Assembly (NCBI GenBank): GCA_964589725.1
Contig: CAZPUJ010000630.1
Location: forward strand, 1 to 9,620
Origin: CAYSHJ01 sp964589725
Lineage (GTDB): Bacteria > Planctomycetota > Planctomycetia > Planctomycetales > Planctomycetaceae
Reading direction: 5' to 3'
DNA length: 9,620 bases
This document shows positions 1 to 6,336 of this stretch, piece by piece (position 1 is the stretch's first letter; the number at the start of each line of letters is the position of its first letter). The notes beneath the pieces were generated by a model, which was given only the letters and a program-made list of their open reading frames with translations, did not search any database and was not told the DNA's origin. A program made the position numbers and the translations under genes.

Positions 1-68
1 TGCAGAGCTCTTGAAGACTGATCGACGTCAATGCGCCGTGCATCAAGGGCCTTCGCGCAGTAATTCAT
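1..68 (-). CDS. possible 5' end of a further minus-strand gene (runs off the window)
   Basis: Downstream of the flippase stop, the minus strand is open from an ATG at 68-66 to the window edge (about 22 codons, beginning MNYCAKALDARR). It starts only 6 bp after the flippase stop, and a weak GAAG lies four bases upstream. A second reading frame is also open to the edge from an ATG at 43-41 (beginning MHGALTSISLQEL). That ATG has a better purine-rich GAAGG six bases upstream. One of the two is probably the start of the next gene in an operon with the flippase, but about 70 bases are too few to tell which, or to recognise a family. No function is assigned. Confidence 0.25.
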   Translation of the reverse strand, partial: MNYCAKALDARRIDVDQSSRAL

Positions 69-74
69 CACGCT

Positions 75-1424
75 TCAGACAGGACGATTCGTGTTCGTCC
101 CCTCGTGCGCGGTTTCGACCATTGCACCAAGAGATCGCCGCGCCAGGACCCATAGCGCGAGTTGCATCATGATCAGGTTCAGGCTGCTCGCAACGGCCGC
201 TCCGACGATGCCGAAGCGCGGAATCAGCACGAGGTTCAGCAGAACATTCGCAATAGCCGAGGACACATGGATGACCGCGGCCGAATCCTGGCGACCCGTC
301 ATCATCAGGAAACTAGTGAGCGGTCCCAGGACGGCAACCAGCACGTGTCCAAGAGTCAGAATCAGGAGGGAGGGATAACCAGAAGTGAAATCCGGCCCAA
401 AGAATTCGAGGATCCGGGCACCGAAGACGACCACCACGATGCCCGCGAGCAGCGAAGCGACGAAAATCCAGCGTGTCGTCGCGGCGAGAAAGCGCTTGAG
501 CTCCGCCCGGTCTCTCCTGGAGTGCAGTGCGGACAGATGCGGTTGCGCGACCACACTCCCGATTCCGAGCGCAAAAGAAACCAGCGTCGCCGTACGAACG
601 GCCGCTGTATAGATTCCCAACTCGGCCGGCTCCAGCAACGTGCCTACGAGCACTAGATCGGTATTGATTCGGATCATTTGCGAGCCACTGATCACGAGCA
701 GCGCCGCTGATACCCGCATCCACAGCGCTGTCTCCCGTTCTCCGGGACCCGCCCCCATCACTCTGCGAAGACGGCGATCTACCACCACGTGTTGAACAAA
801 AGTTGCAATTACGTAGGCAAGCAGGCAGGCGACGACATACGCTTCGGCCGTCGGCCTGCCTCCAAATTCGTAAAGCGCTGCGCCAAGAACAATGAGCAGC
901 ACGGGACGCCCAATCTGCTCAGCCAGCGTTGAAAGTGTCATCCAGTTGAAGGCGCGCGCGTACGCAGCTTCGAGCTGCAGAAAGGCGAGCGCGGGTACTG
1001 CCACCAATGCGAGTCGCAACGAATTCAGATAGGGGGAGTCGTTTGCAAGCACCGAGGCCAGAACGATGCTGCCTGCCGCAGCGACTGTTCCTGCCGAGAG
1101 CGTCAGCGCACGGCCGAAGCCCAGAAGGCCGCGGATCCGTGCGCTTGACTGCTCGATTCGATAGCTTGCGAGAAAACGCACGCTGGTGGAGCCGAAGCCA
1201 AGACCGGCAATCGTGGCGATCACAGCGACCCATGCCCAGGCGTAGCTGTACAGACCAAATGCCTCTGCGCCCATCCACGCAGCGAGGAGCATCTGCGAGA
1301 CGAAAAGGAGCAGGCCGCCGGCAAGTCGAAGCAGGGAGACAGCACCTGCTGCGCGGAGGAATATTTCCCGCTCCAGGCCTCCAGCGAGCCATGCCTTCCA
1401 ACGTCGTGGCAATTCGAATTCCAC
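75..1424 (-). CDS. Wzx-like polysaccharide/oligosaccharide flippase (MOP superfamily)
   Basis: This 449-residue integral membrane protein has about 12 hydrophobic segments, roughly at 28-50, 56-78, 105-127, 135-155, 172-187, 193-215, 236-252, 268-292, 318-338, 350-372, 384-402 and 404-427. Length and topology fit the polysaccharide-transport branch of the MOP exporters, which flip undecaprenyl-linked oligosaccharides across the inner membrane. Supporting features are the charged NTDLVLVG segment (254-261, Asp256) followed by LGIYTAAVR (269-277), and the late segment LLNLVLIPRFGIVGAAVASS (395-414). The start is a GTG; the same frame is closed by a stop just upstream (1437-1439), and no clear ribosome-binding site is visible. 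The gene is transcribed away from the glycosyltransferase operon but probably serves the same glycan. The family assignment is strong; the transported glycan is unknown. A teichuronic-acid-type or other MOP exporter is the main alternative. Confidence 0.9.
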   Translation of the reverse strand: MEFELPRRWKAWLAGGLEREIFLRAAGAVSLLRLAGGLLLFVSQMLLAAWMGAEAFGLYSYAWAWVAVIATIAGLGFGSTSVRFLASYRIEQSSARIRGLLGFGRALTLSAGTVAAAGSIVLASVLANDSPYLNSLRLALVAVPALAFLQLEAAYARAFNWMTLSTLAEQIGRPVLLIVLGAALYEFGGRPTAEAYVVACLLAYVIATFVQHVVVDRRLRRVMGAGPGERETALWMRVSAALLVISGSQMIRINTDLVLVGTLLEPAELGIYTAAVRTATLVSFALGIGSVVAQPHLSALHSRRDRAELKRFLAATTRWIFVASLLAGIVVVVFGARILEFFGPDFTSGYPSLLILTLGHVLVAVLGPLTSFLMMTGRQDSAAVIHVSSAIANVLLNLVLIPRFGIVGAAVASSLNLIMMQLALWVLARRSLGAMVETAHEGTNTNRPV

Positions 1425-1514
1425 TGCGCCGTTATGTTACAAGCTATTGTCCAATTTGGCGCCCGAATCCGCACCTACGCGCGTATAAAGGCCTGTGGTC
1501 ACCAGGGTCGAAAC
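1425..1514. promoter_or_regulatory. divergent intergenic region with a weak candidate promoter
   Basis: This is the only gap between the divergent flippase and glycosyltransferase genes, so promoters for both directions are expected here or just inside the gene ends. On the plus strand TATAAA (1484-1489) resembles a -10 box. No good -35 box sits 16-18 bp upstream: the nearest TTGGCG (1456-1461) would need a 22-bp spacer. On the minus strand I find no convincing promoter. The region is visibly more AT-rich than the flanking genes around 1433-1457, as expected for a regulatory gap. If the GT4 gene instead began at the ATG at 1434, the gap would shrink to 9 bp. Confidence 0.25.
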
Positions 1515-2699
1515 TTGAGTCCGCATCTGAGAATCGCAATGATTGCGGCCTGTCCGTTTCCGGCCGCCCGTGGAACCCCAATTCGAATCCAGCGCATTGC
1601 CGATGAGCTCGGTAGCCGCGGGCACGACGTCAATGTCTTCACCTATCACCTTGGATCCTCCGGGACAAGCACGTATCGAATCCATCGTATCCCAAGGGTC
1701 CCGACCTATACGCGCGAAGCGCCTGGACCGAGTTACCAGAAGCTTCTCTTGCTCGATCCGCTGCTCGCCATCAAGATCATTCATTCGTTGCGCGCCTCGC
1801 GCTACGACTTGATTCACGCACATCACGTCGAGGGACTGCTCACCGCGCTACCCTCGCACTGGCTGTTCCGAGTGCCGCTTGTTTTCGATGTACATACGCT
1901 CCTCGAGAACGAGCTCCCGTACTATCGGCTCGGTCTGCCGCGACGCCTGCTTGCACGCGTTGGCCGGACCATGGACCGGGCCTTGCCCGCCCGTTCGGAT
2001 CATGTGATCGCCGTATCAGACACGATTCGCGAGGCGCTCGCGAAACGCTGCGCGGCCCGAGGACCGGAGATATCCGTTATTCCTAATGGCGTCGAGGACG
2101 AGTTCTTCGCCCCGGACATGTGCCAACCTGCAAAGCGCGGCGCGGCTGCACCCCAGTTAGTGTTTGCGGGCAACCTGGCCGCATATCAAGGCATCGAGTC
2201 CCTGCTACGCGCGTTCGCCCTGGTTCGCCAGACGCGGCCCGATCTGCGACTGCGGATTCTTACTGACGACTCATTCACTGCCTACGAGTCGTTGGCGAGA
2301 GAGCTCGGCATACGCGATGGCGTCGGAGTCGAGAGGGTTGGTCTCCCGGAGCTACCGCGTGAACTCGCCGCGGCGGACGTGGCCGTCAATCCGCGCGGTG
2401 CCTGCGCCGGGTTGCCGCAGAAGCTCCTGAACTATATGGCCAGCGGCTGCCCGATTGTTTCATTCGCGGGTTCGGCGCGGCACCTTGTGCATGAGCGCAA
2501 TTGTCTGATTGTCGACGATCGCGATGAAAGCGGAATGGCGCGGGCAATTCTGCGGCTGCTCGACCATCCTGATTTTGCCCGCCGACTCGGCTCCGCGGCG
2601 CGTGCTTATGCACGGGCCGAGTTCGGGTGGGGTCGCACCGCTGCGCGAATCGAGCAGGTCTACGGAGATGTGCTGCAGGCGCGGCGACATTTCGTATGA
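1515..2699 (+). CDS. GT4-family glycosyltransferase (GT-B fold)
   Basis: This is a predicted retaining, nucleotide-sugar-dependent cytoplasmic glycosyltransferase of 394 residues. The N-terminal Rossmann half shows LRIAMIAACPFPAARGTPIR at its first strand and Gly loop, the usual opening of one GT4 subgroup, then DLIHAHHVEGLL and FDVHTLLENELPYY. The C-terminal half opens at VIPNGVEDEFF, with the second-domain loop LVFAGNLAAYQGIESLL. The donor-site segment is GLPQKLLNYMASGCPIVSF, followed by GSARHLVHERNCLIV. The usual second Glu of the E-x7-E motif is Asn here (LLNYMASG). I believe this variant recurs in some GT4 groups, so it need not mean inactivity. The frame is open back to an ATG at 1434, but that lies 9 bp from the divergent flippase start and adds 27 residues that look non-family. 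The TTG at 1515 keeps the complete first strand; ATG 1539 would cut into it. The start is uncertain and no strong RBS is seen. The 3' end overlaps the next gene by ATGA. Confidence 0.88.
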   Translation: MSPHLRIAMIAACPFPAARGTPIRIQRIADELGSRGHDVNVFTYHLGSSGTSTYRIHRIPRVPTYTREAPGPSYQKLLLLDPLLAIKIIHSLRASRYDLIHAHHVEGLLTALPSHWLFRVPLVFDVHTLLENELPYYRLGLPRRLLARVGRTMDRALPARSDHVIAVSDTIREALAKRCAARGPEISVIPNGVEDEFFAPDMCQPAKRGAAAPQLVFAGNLAAYQGIESLLRAFALVRQTRPDLRLRILTDDSFTAYESLARELGIRDGVGVERVGLPELPRELAAADVAVNPRGACAGLPQKLLNYMASGCPIVSFAGSARHLVHERNCLIVDDRDESGMARAILRLLDHPDFARRLGSAARAYARAEFGWGRTAARIEQVYGDVLQARRHFV

Positions 2700-3820
2700 C
2701 TGCGCAAGACACGCAGGCACGGCCACCTATTTCCTCGGGTCAAGCCACCGCGCAGTTTCCCGCGGTCGGTGCCGTCGTCGTCAATTTTAATGGCGGTCAT
2801 CGAGTACTACGAGTCATCGAGGCTCTCGCACGGCAGAGCCATGCTCTTGCCGAGATCATAGTGGTCGATAATGCATCCGAGGACGGGAGTCCGCGATCGA
2901 TCAGCGAGCGGTTCCCTGCCGTCCAGATACTCAACCTCGGGTCGAACACTGGCCTCTCGAACGCGAGAAACGTTGGACTGCGCAAGCTCACGAGCGCCCT
3001 TGCATTGCTGGTCGATCACGATATCTATCCGGATGAACGGTGTGTCGAGCTTATGGTACGGGCGTGCGAAGCCACAGGGGCGACGGTCGTCTGCCCGCGA
3101 ATTCGTCTGCTGCCGGAAATCGACATCATCCAGGTCGAAGGCGCGGAGCCACACTTTCTGGGAACACTGATCTTGCGCCACGGCTATCAGCGCCTCGATC
3201 TTACACCGCCGAATCCCGGCTATGTCATGGGCTGCCCGGGCGGTTGCATGCTGGTGAGGCGCCAGAAAGTCCTCGACGCCGGCGGCTTTGACGAGCTCTT
3301 TTTCTTCTATCTCGAGGATCTGGAGTTCTCGTTGCGACTGCGCGCGGTCGGCCATCGATTCTGGTGTGAGCCGGCCGCGGAGGTCTTTCACGAGCCTGCA
3401 GGTGGAACCCCGGGGTTGGCCTTCAGACAACGTGACCTCTACCCTGCCAGACGTGCCTACTACACGATGAGAAATCGCCTGCTGACAATCCTGATACATT
3501 ATCGACTGCGAACGCTTCTTGTACTCGCGCCCGTGCTCGCTCTGTATGAGCTTGCGGCCCTCACTGCAGCTTGTTCGAGGCGCTTGCCCATGGAGTGGTT
3601 CCGGGCCTGGTGGTGGCAGTTGCAACATGTGCCGATAATCCTGACGCGGCGACGGCACATGCAGGAACGGCGCGTCCTCGATGACCGCCAGTTGTTGGCC
3701 GGTGGAGCGGCCCCGGTGGCGCCGGGCCTGCTGACGTCGCCGGCCGTGCGTGCGTTGCACCGTGGGTTCTCCATCGTGATCAACGGCTACTGGTCGTTGG
3801 CACGGCACTTGATCGGCTAG
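2696..3820 (+). CDS. GT2-family glycosyltransferase, rhamnosyltransferase-like, with C-terminal membrane helix
   Basis: This 374-residue inverting GT-A glycosyltransferase would use a nucleotide sugar at the cytoplasmic membrane face. The N-terminal domain contains VGAVVVNFNGG (24-34), the nucleotide-binding VVDNASEDGS (56-65), GSNTGLSNARNVGL (82-95) and a metal-binding Asp-His-Asp (108-110, LLVDHDIYPD). The acceptor/catalytic segment has PGGCMLVRR (181-189), GGFDELFFFYLEDLEFSLR (196-214; Glu207-Asp208) and a late YYTMRNRLL (256-264). This pattern is typical of the rhamnosyltransferase-like GT2 group (WcaA/RfbF style), although the sugar cannot be deduced. A hydrophobic stretch at 271-292 suggests membrane anchoring. 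The start is the ATG at 2696, which overlaps the upstream stop as ATGA and implies translational coupling. The frame also extends upstream to a GTG at 2627, but those 23 residues lie in the GT4 coding region and look non-native. Confidence 0.92.
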   Translation: MTAQDTQARPPISSGQATAQFPAVGAVVVNFNGGHRVLRVIEALARQSHALAEIIVVDNASEDGSPRSISERFPAVQILNLGSNTGLSNARNVGLRKLTSALALLVDHDIYPDERCVELMVRACEATGATVVCPRIRLLPEIDIIQVEGAEPHFLGTLILRHGYQRLDLTPPNPGYVMGCPGGCMLVRRQKVLDAGGFDELFFFYLEDLEFSLRLRAVGHRFWCEPAAEVFHEPAGGTPGLAFRQRDLYPARRAYYTMRNRLLTILIHYRLRTLLVLAPVLALYELAALTAACSRRLPMEWFRAWWWQLQHVPIILTRRRHMQERRVLDDRQLLAGGAAPVAPGLLTSPAVRALHRGFSIVINGYWSLARHLIG

Positions 3821-3826
3821 TTCGTG

Positions 3827-4765
3827 ATGCGCACAGCACAGGATCCTGTTGTCTCGGTCGTAATTCCCTGCCGGCGTCATGCGTCTGTGCTGGCACGCTG
3901 CCTCAACAGTGTCCGCGCGCAGCGTACTGCAGCTGAATTCGAGATCATTGTCGTCGATGCGGAAACTGACGATGCGATCGCAACTGTCGTCAGCGGATTC
4001 CCGCAGGCACGCATTGTGCGGAGCCGAGACGGGCTCTTGCCTGGCGCGGCACGCAACCTTGGCGCATCGCAGGCGCGCGGAACCTGGATTGCCTTCATCG
4101 ACGCCGACTGCATCGCGGAGGACGACTGGCTAGATGCCGGGCTGACGGTGCTGGCGGCAGGCGCACGCCTGGTGGGCGGATCCGTGATAGACGCGCAAAG
4201 ATGGCACCCGATCGCGGTCACCGACAATTTGCTGCAGTTTTCGCATCTGTCGCCCGCCCGGCCGGCGGGTCCGTCGGAACTGCTGCCTAGCTGCAATCTT
4301 GGCATTGCGCGCGTAGATTTCGACCGGCTGGGCGGTTTCCCCGCAGTGTCCCTGGCGGCGGGCGAGGACATCCTGTTCTGCCATCGAGCCGCAAGGCGCT
4401 GGCCGCATAAGCTCGTATTCGAACCACGCATGCGAGTGCGGCATTTTGGCCGTACGACACTGGGCGAACTATGGAGGCACCAGGAACGCTTCGGCCATGC
4501 GCGCGGGGTGTATGGTCTCGAGCTGAAGCCCATCCATCGGCGTCTGGGGCGCCGAGCGATCGCTGCGCCAGCCATCGCGGTCAAGCGGATGAGTTATCTC
4601 TTTTCCAATGCGCTGCGCTGGCAGCCCGGATCCATTTTTCGCATCGTCCTGCTGTCGCCGATCCTCCTGTTCGGACTGGCGGCCTGGTGTCGCGGCTTTC
4701 GCCGCGGCTGCCGCGAACCGATTCTGGCAATTGTGGACGCAGCGACAATTGAGGAACGCCGATGA
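3827..4765 (+). CDS. GT2-family glycosyltransferase (GT-A fold)
   Basis: This 312-residue glycosyltransferase has the GT2 core: VVSVVIPCRRH (8-18) at the first strand, EIIVVDAETDD (39-49) in the nucleotide-binding position, LPGAARNLGASQARGTWIAF (71-90), and the metal-binding Asp-Ala-Asp at 92-94 (FIDADCIAEDDW). LPSCNLGIARVDFDRLGGF (153-171) and AGEDILFCHRAARR (178-191) form the acceptor/catalytic-base region, with Glu180-Asp181 as the usual ED pair. A hydrophobic stretch near 271-288 could be a membrane anchor. The ATG at 3827 is chosen; the adjacent GTG at 3824 is in frame and equally possible. The gene starts 6 bp after the previous stop, with no obvious Shine-Dalgarno, so it probably depends on coupling. 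It ends in an ATGA overlap with the phosphatase-like gene. Its sequence differs enough from the preceding GT2 that a recent duplication is unlikely. Donor and acceptor are unknown. Confidence 0.9.
   Translation: MRTAQDPVVSVVIPCRRHASVLARCLNSVRAQRTAAEFEIIVVDAETDDAIATVVSGFPQARIVRSRDGLLPGAARNLGASQARGTWIAFIDADCIAEDDWLDAGLTVLAAGARLVGGSVIDAQRWHPIAVTDNLLQFSHLSPARPAGPSELLPSCNLGIARVDFDRLGGFPAVSLAAGEDILFCHRAARRWPHKLVFEPRMRVRHFGRTTLGELWRHQERFGHARGVYGLELKPIHRRLGRRAIAAPAIAVKRMSYLFSNALRWQPGSIFRIVLLSPILLFGLAAWCRGFRRGCREPILAIVDAATIEERR
4751..4755 (+). promoter_or_regulatory. ribosome-binding site of the phosphatase-like gene
   Basis: GAGGA lies six bases upstream of the ATG at 4762. This is the clearest Shine-Dalgarno in the operon. 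It is embedded in the last codons of the preceding glycosyltransferase and supports 4762, rather than the in-frame ATG two codons later, as the start. Confidence 0.6.
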
Positions 4766-6336
4766 ACATGAGAAGTCCCGGCGCCACGCCAGTTCTGATG
4801 ATTGGAATGGACGCTGGCGAAGTCACCTTGATCGAGCGCTGGATGGGCGAAGGTTGGCTGCCAAATCTGAAGTCGATTCGGGACCGCGGCATGTTCACCC
4901 GGCTCGACTCGACGGCAAGGTGGCTGGTCGGCTCTCCGTGGCCAAGTTTCTATACGGGGACCTCCCCTGCCGAACATGGCATGTATCACTACCTCATCTG
5001 GCGACCGGAGCGCATGGCGCACGAGCGCCCAACGCGCGAATGGATGCCACTCGAACCGTTCTGGCGCAAACTCGGCCCGGCCGGCAGGCGCGCGATCGCG
5101 GTGGATGTCCCGCTGGCATATGCGCCGCAACGTTTCGACGGCGTCGAGATTTCCGGCTGGGCGACCCACGAGATCCTCGAGCTTCCAGCCTCGCACCCGC
5201 CTGAGCTCATGAGTTGGGTGCGGGAGCGCTTCGGTTCGGCGCCTTTCGACAACGAAGAGTCGCATCTGCTCCCCGCACGCCGCCTGCTGGAGATCCGCGA
5301 CCAATGTGTGCGCACGACGCAACTCGTCGGCGAGCTGGGGGTCGAGCTGATGCGCAGTGAACCCTGGGATCTTTTCATGATTTGCTTCGCGGCGACGCAC
5401 CGCGGGGGTCACCAGCTTTGGGATCGCACGGGCATGAGCGGTGAGGCAAGTGCAGAAGAGGAACAGGCACTTGCAACCGCATTGCGAGATGTCTATGTCG
5501 CGTGCGACGCGGCGATCGGACGCCTGATGGATCAGGCCGGCGCCAATGTAACCACGCTCATCTTTTCGCTCCACGGCATGGGTGCCAACGTATCGCGAGC
5601 CGATGTGCTCCGTGAAATGTTGGCCCGTATTCTGGCTGGCAAGCGCAGCAGCAATGAGCACGTGGTCCGGCCACGTCTCGCTGATCGATTGCGCGCCCTG
5701 CTGCCCATCGAACTCAGGAGCTGGATCAAGAATCGGCTGCCGATCGCGCTGCAGGACCGTCTCACGCTCTTCTGGCGCAGCGGTGGGATCGACTGGCGAA
5801 ACACGCGTGCGTTTGCGGCGTTTTGCGATCTCGATGGCTACGTGCGCATCAATCTTCGAGGCCGGGAAGCGCGCGGTATCGTCGAGCCGGGCGCGGATTA
5901 TGAAGCGCTCTGCACGGAGATTGCCGAGGGTCTGCGCAGTTTCGTGGACCAGGATACCGGTGAGCCCGTTGTCGATGGTATCGCGCGCGTGGACGAGCTT
6001 TACCCGACTGGTCGAATGCGCGTGCACCTGCCGGATCTGATGGTTCGCTGGTCACCGCAACCGGCGGCGAAGCACCGCCGCATCGCCTCGCCACACTACG
6101 GCTCGCTGCCATGGCCCACGCCGGGCTGCCACCCGCAGGGACGCAGCGGCAATCACTGGCCCGATGGCTTCCTGCTCGCAACTGGTCCCCGTATTTCGTC
6201 CGGCACGATCATCGAACGCGCGCACATCCTCGATCTTGCTCCAACGGTCTATGAACTCCTCGGCCTGCCGGTGCCCACCGCCTTGCAAGGCCGCTCGCTC
6301 GCCCCGGGTCTGACACGCAACAATGCCGTTTATTGA
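4762..6336 (+). CDS. alkaline-phosphatase-superfamily (type I phosphodiesterase-like) protein with altered metal ligands
   Basis: This 524-residue protein is recognised by the order of superfamily motifs. VLMIGMDAGE (11-20) supplies the first metal-ligand Asp17. SPWPSFYTGTSPAEHGMYHY (58-77) is the nucleophile-loop and P-x-x-HG block, where a Thr/Ser before the W-x-S-F usually attacks; Ser58 is my best candidate. Then come ATHRGGHQLW (211-220), FSLHGMG (268-274) and GNHWPDGFLLATGP (463-476, His465). Known members hydrolyse or transfer phosphate, sulfate or phosphodiester groups with two metals. Two ligand Asp residues are absent: the D of D-R-x-x-H is His213, and the D of S-D-H-G is Leu270. 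No signal peptide or membrane helix is visible, so a cytoplasmic role is inferred. The region 275-440, between the SLHG motif and the last His, I do not recognise. The gene overlaps the GT2 gene by ATGA and the oxidoreductase gene by 14 bp. Superfamily membership is fairly secure; the reaction and substrate are unknown. Confidence 0.85.
   Translation: MNMRSPGATPVLMIGMDAGEVTLIERWMGEGWLPNLKSIRDRGMFTRLDSTARWLVGSPWPSFYTGTSPAEHGMYHYLIWRPERMAHERPTREWMPLEPFWRKLGPAGRRAIAVDVPLAYAPQRFDGVEISGWATHEILELPASHPPELMSWVRERFGSAPFDNEESHLLPARRLLEIRDQCVRTTQLVGELGVELMRSEPWDLFMICFAATHRGGHQLWDRTGMSGEASAEEEQALATALRDVYVACDAAIGRLMDQAGANVTTLIFSLHGMGANVSRADVLREMLARILAGKRSSNEHVVRPRLADRLRALLPIELRSWIKNRLPIALQDRLTLFWRSGGIDWRNTRAFAAFCDLDGYVRINLRGREARGIVEPGADYEALCTEIAEGLRSFVDQDTGEPVVDGIARVDELYPTGRMRVHLPDLMVRWSPQPAAKHRRIASPHYGSLPWPTPGCHPQGRSGNHWPDGFLLATGPRISSGTIIERAHILDLAPTVYELLGLPVPTALQGRSLAPGLTRNNAVY

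Noticed and set aside
162..656. A 164-codon plus-strand open frame opposite the flippase gene
   Set aside because: It is highly polar and Arg/His-rich with no domain, which is the expected mirror of a hydrophobic membrane-protein gene.
1007..1606. A 199-codon plus-strand open frame across the flippase 5' end and the divergent gap
   Set aside because: It is Arg- and Pro-rich, overlaps two better-supported genes and shows no family motif.
2627..2695. An upstream GTG start adding 23 residues to the first GT2 protein
   Set aside because: The extension is the out-of-frame reading of the GT4 3' end. The ATG at 2696 gives a standard ATGA overlap and a normal GT2 start.
2807..3880. A 357-codon minus-strand open frame opposite the first GT2 gene
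   Set aside because: It has low-complexity, Arg/Gln/His-rich composition and no motif. The plus strand carries a complete GT2 domain over the same region.
4253..4269. GC-rich inverted repeat (CCCGCC, 5-base loop, GGCGGG) that could form a hairpin
   Set aside because: It sits inside the second GT2 coding region, has no U-tract after it, and is explained by Pro/Ala/Gly codons in GC-rich DNA.
4594..6027. A 477-codon open frame on the minus strand, antisense to the phosphatase-like gene
   Set aside because: Its translation is rich in Arg, His and Ala, with no recognisable domain. It lies fully opposite a gene with clear family motifs. Long antisense frames are common in GC-rich DNA.
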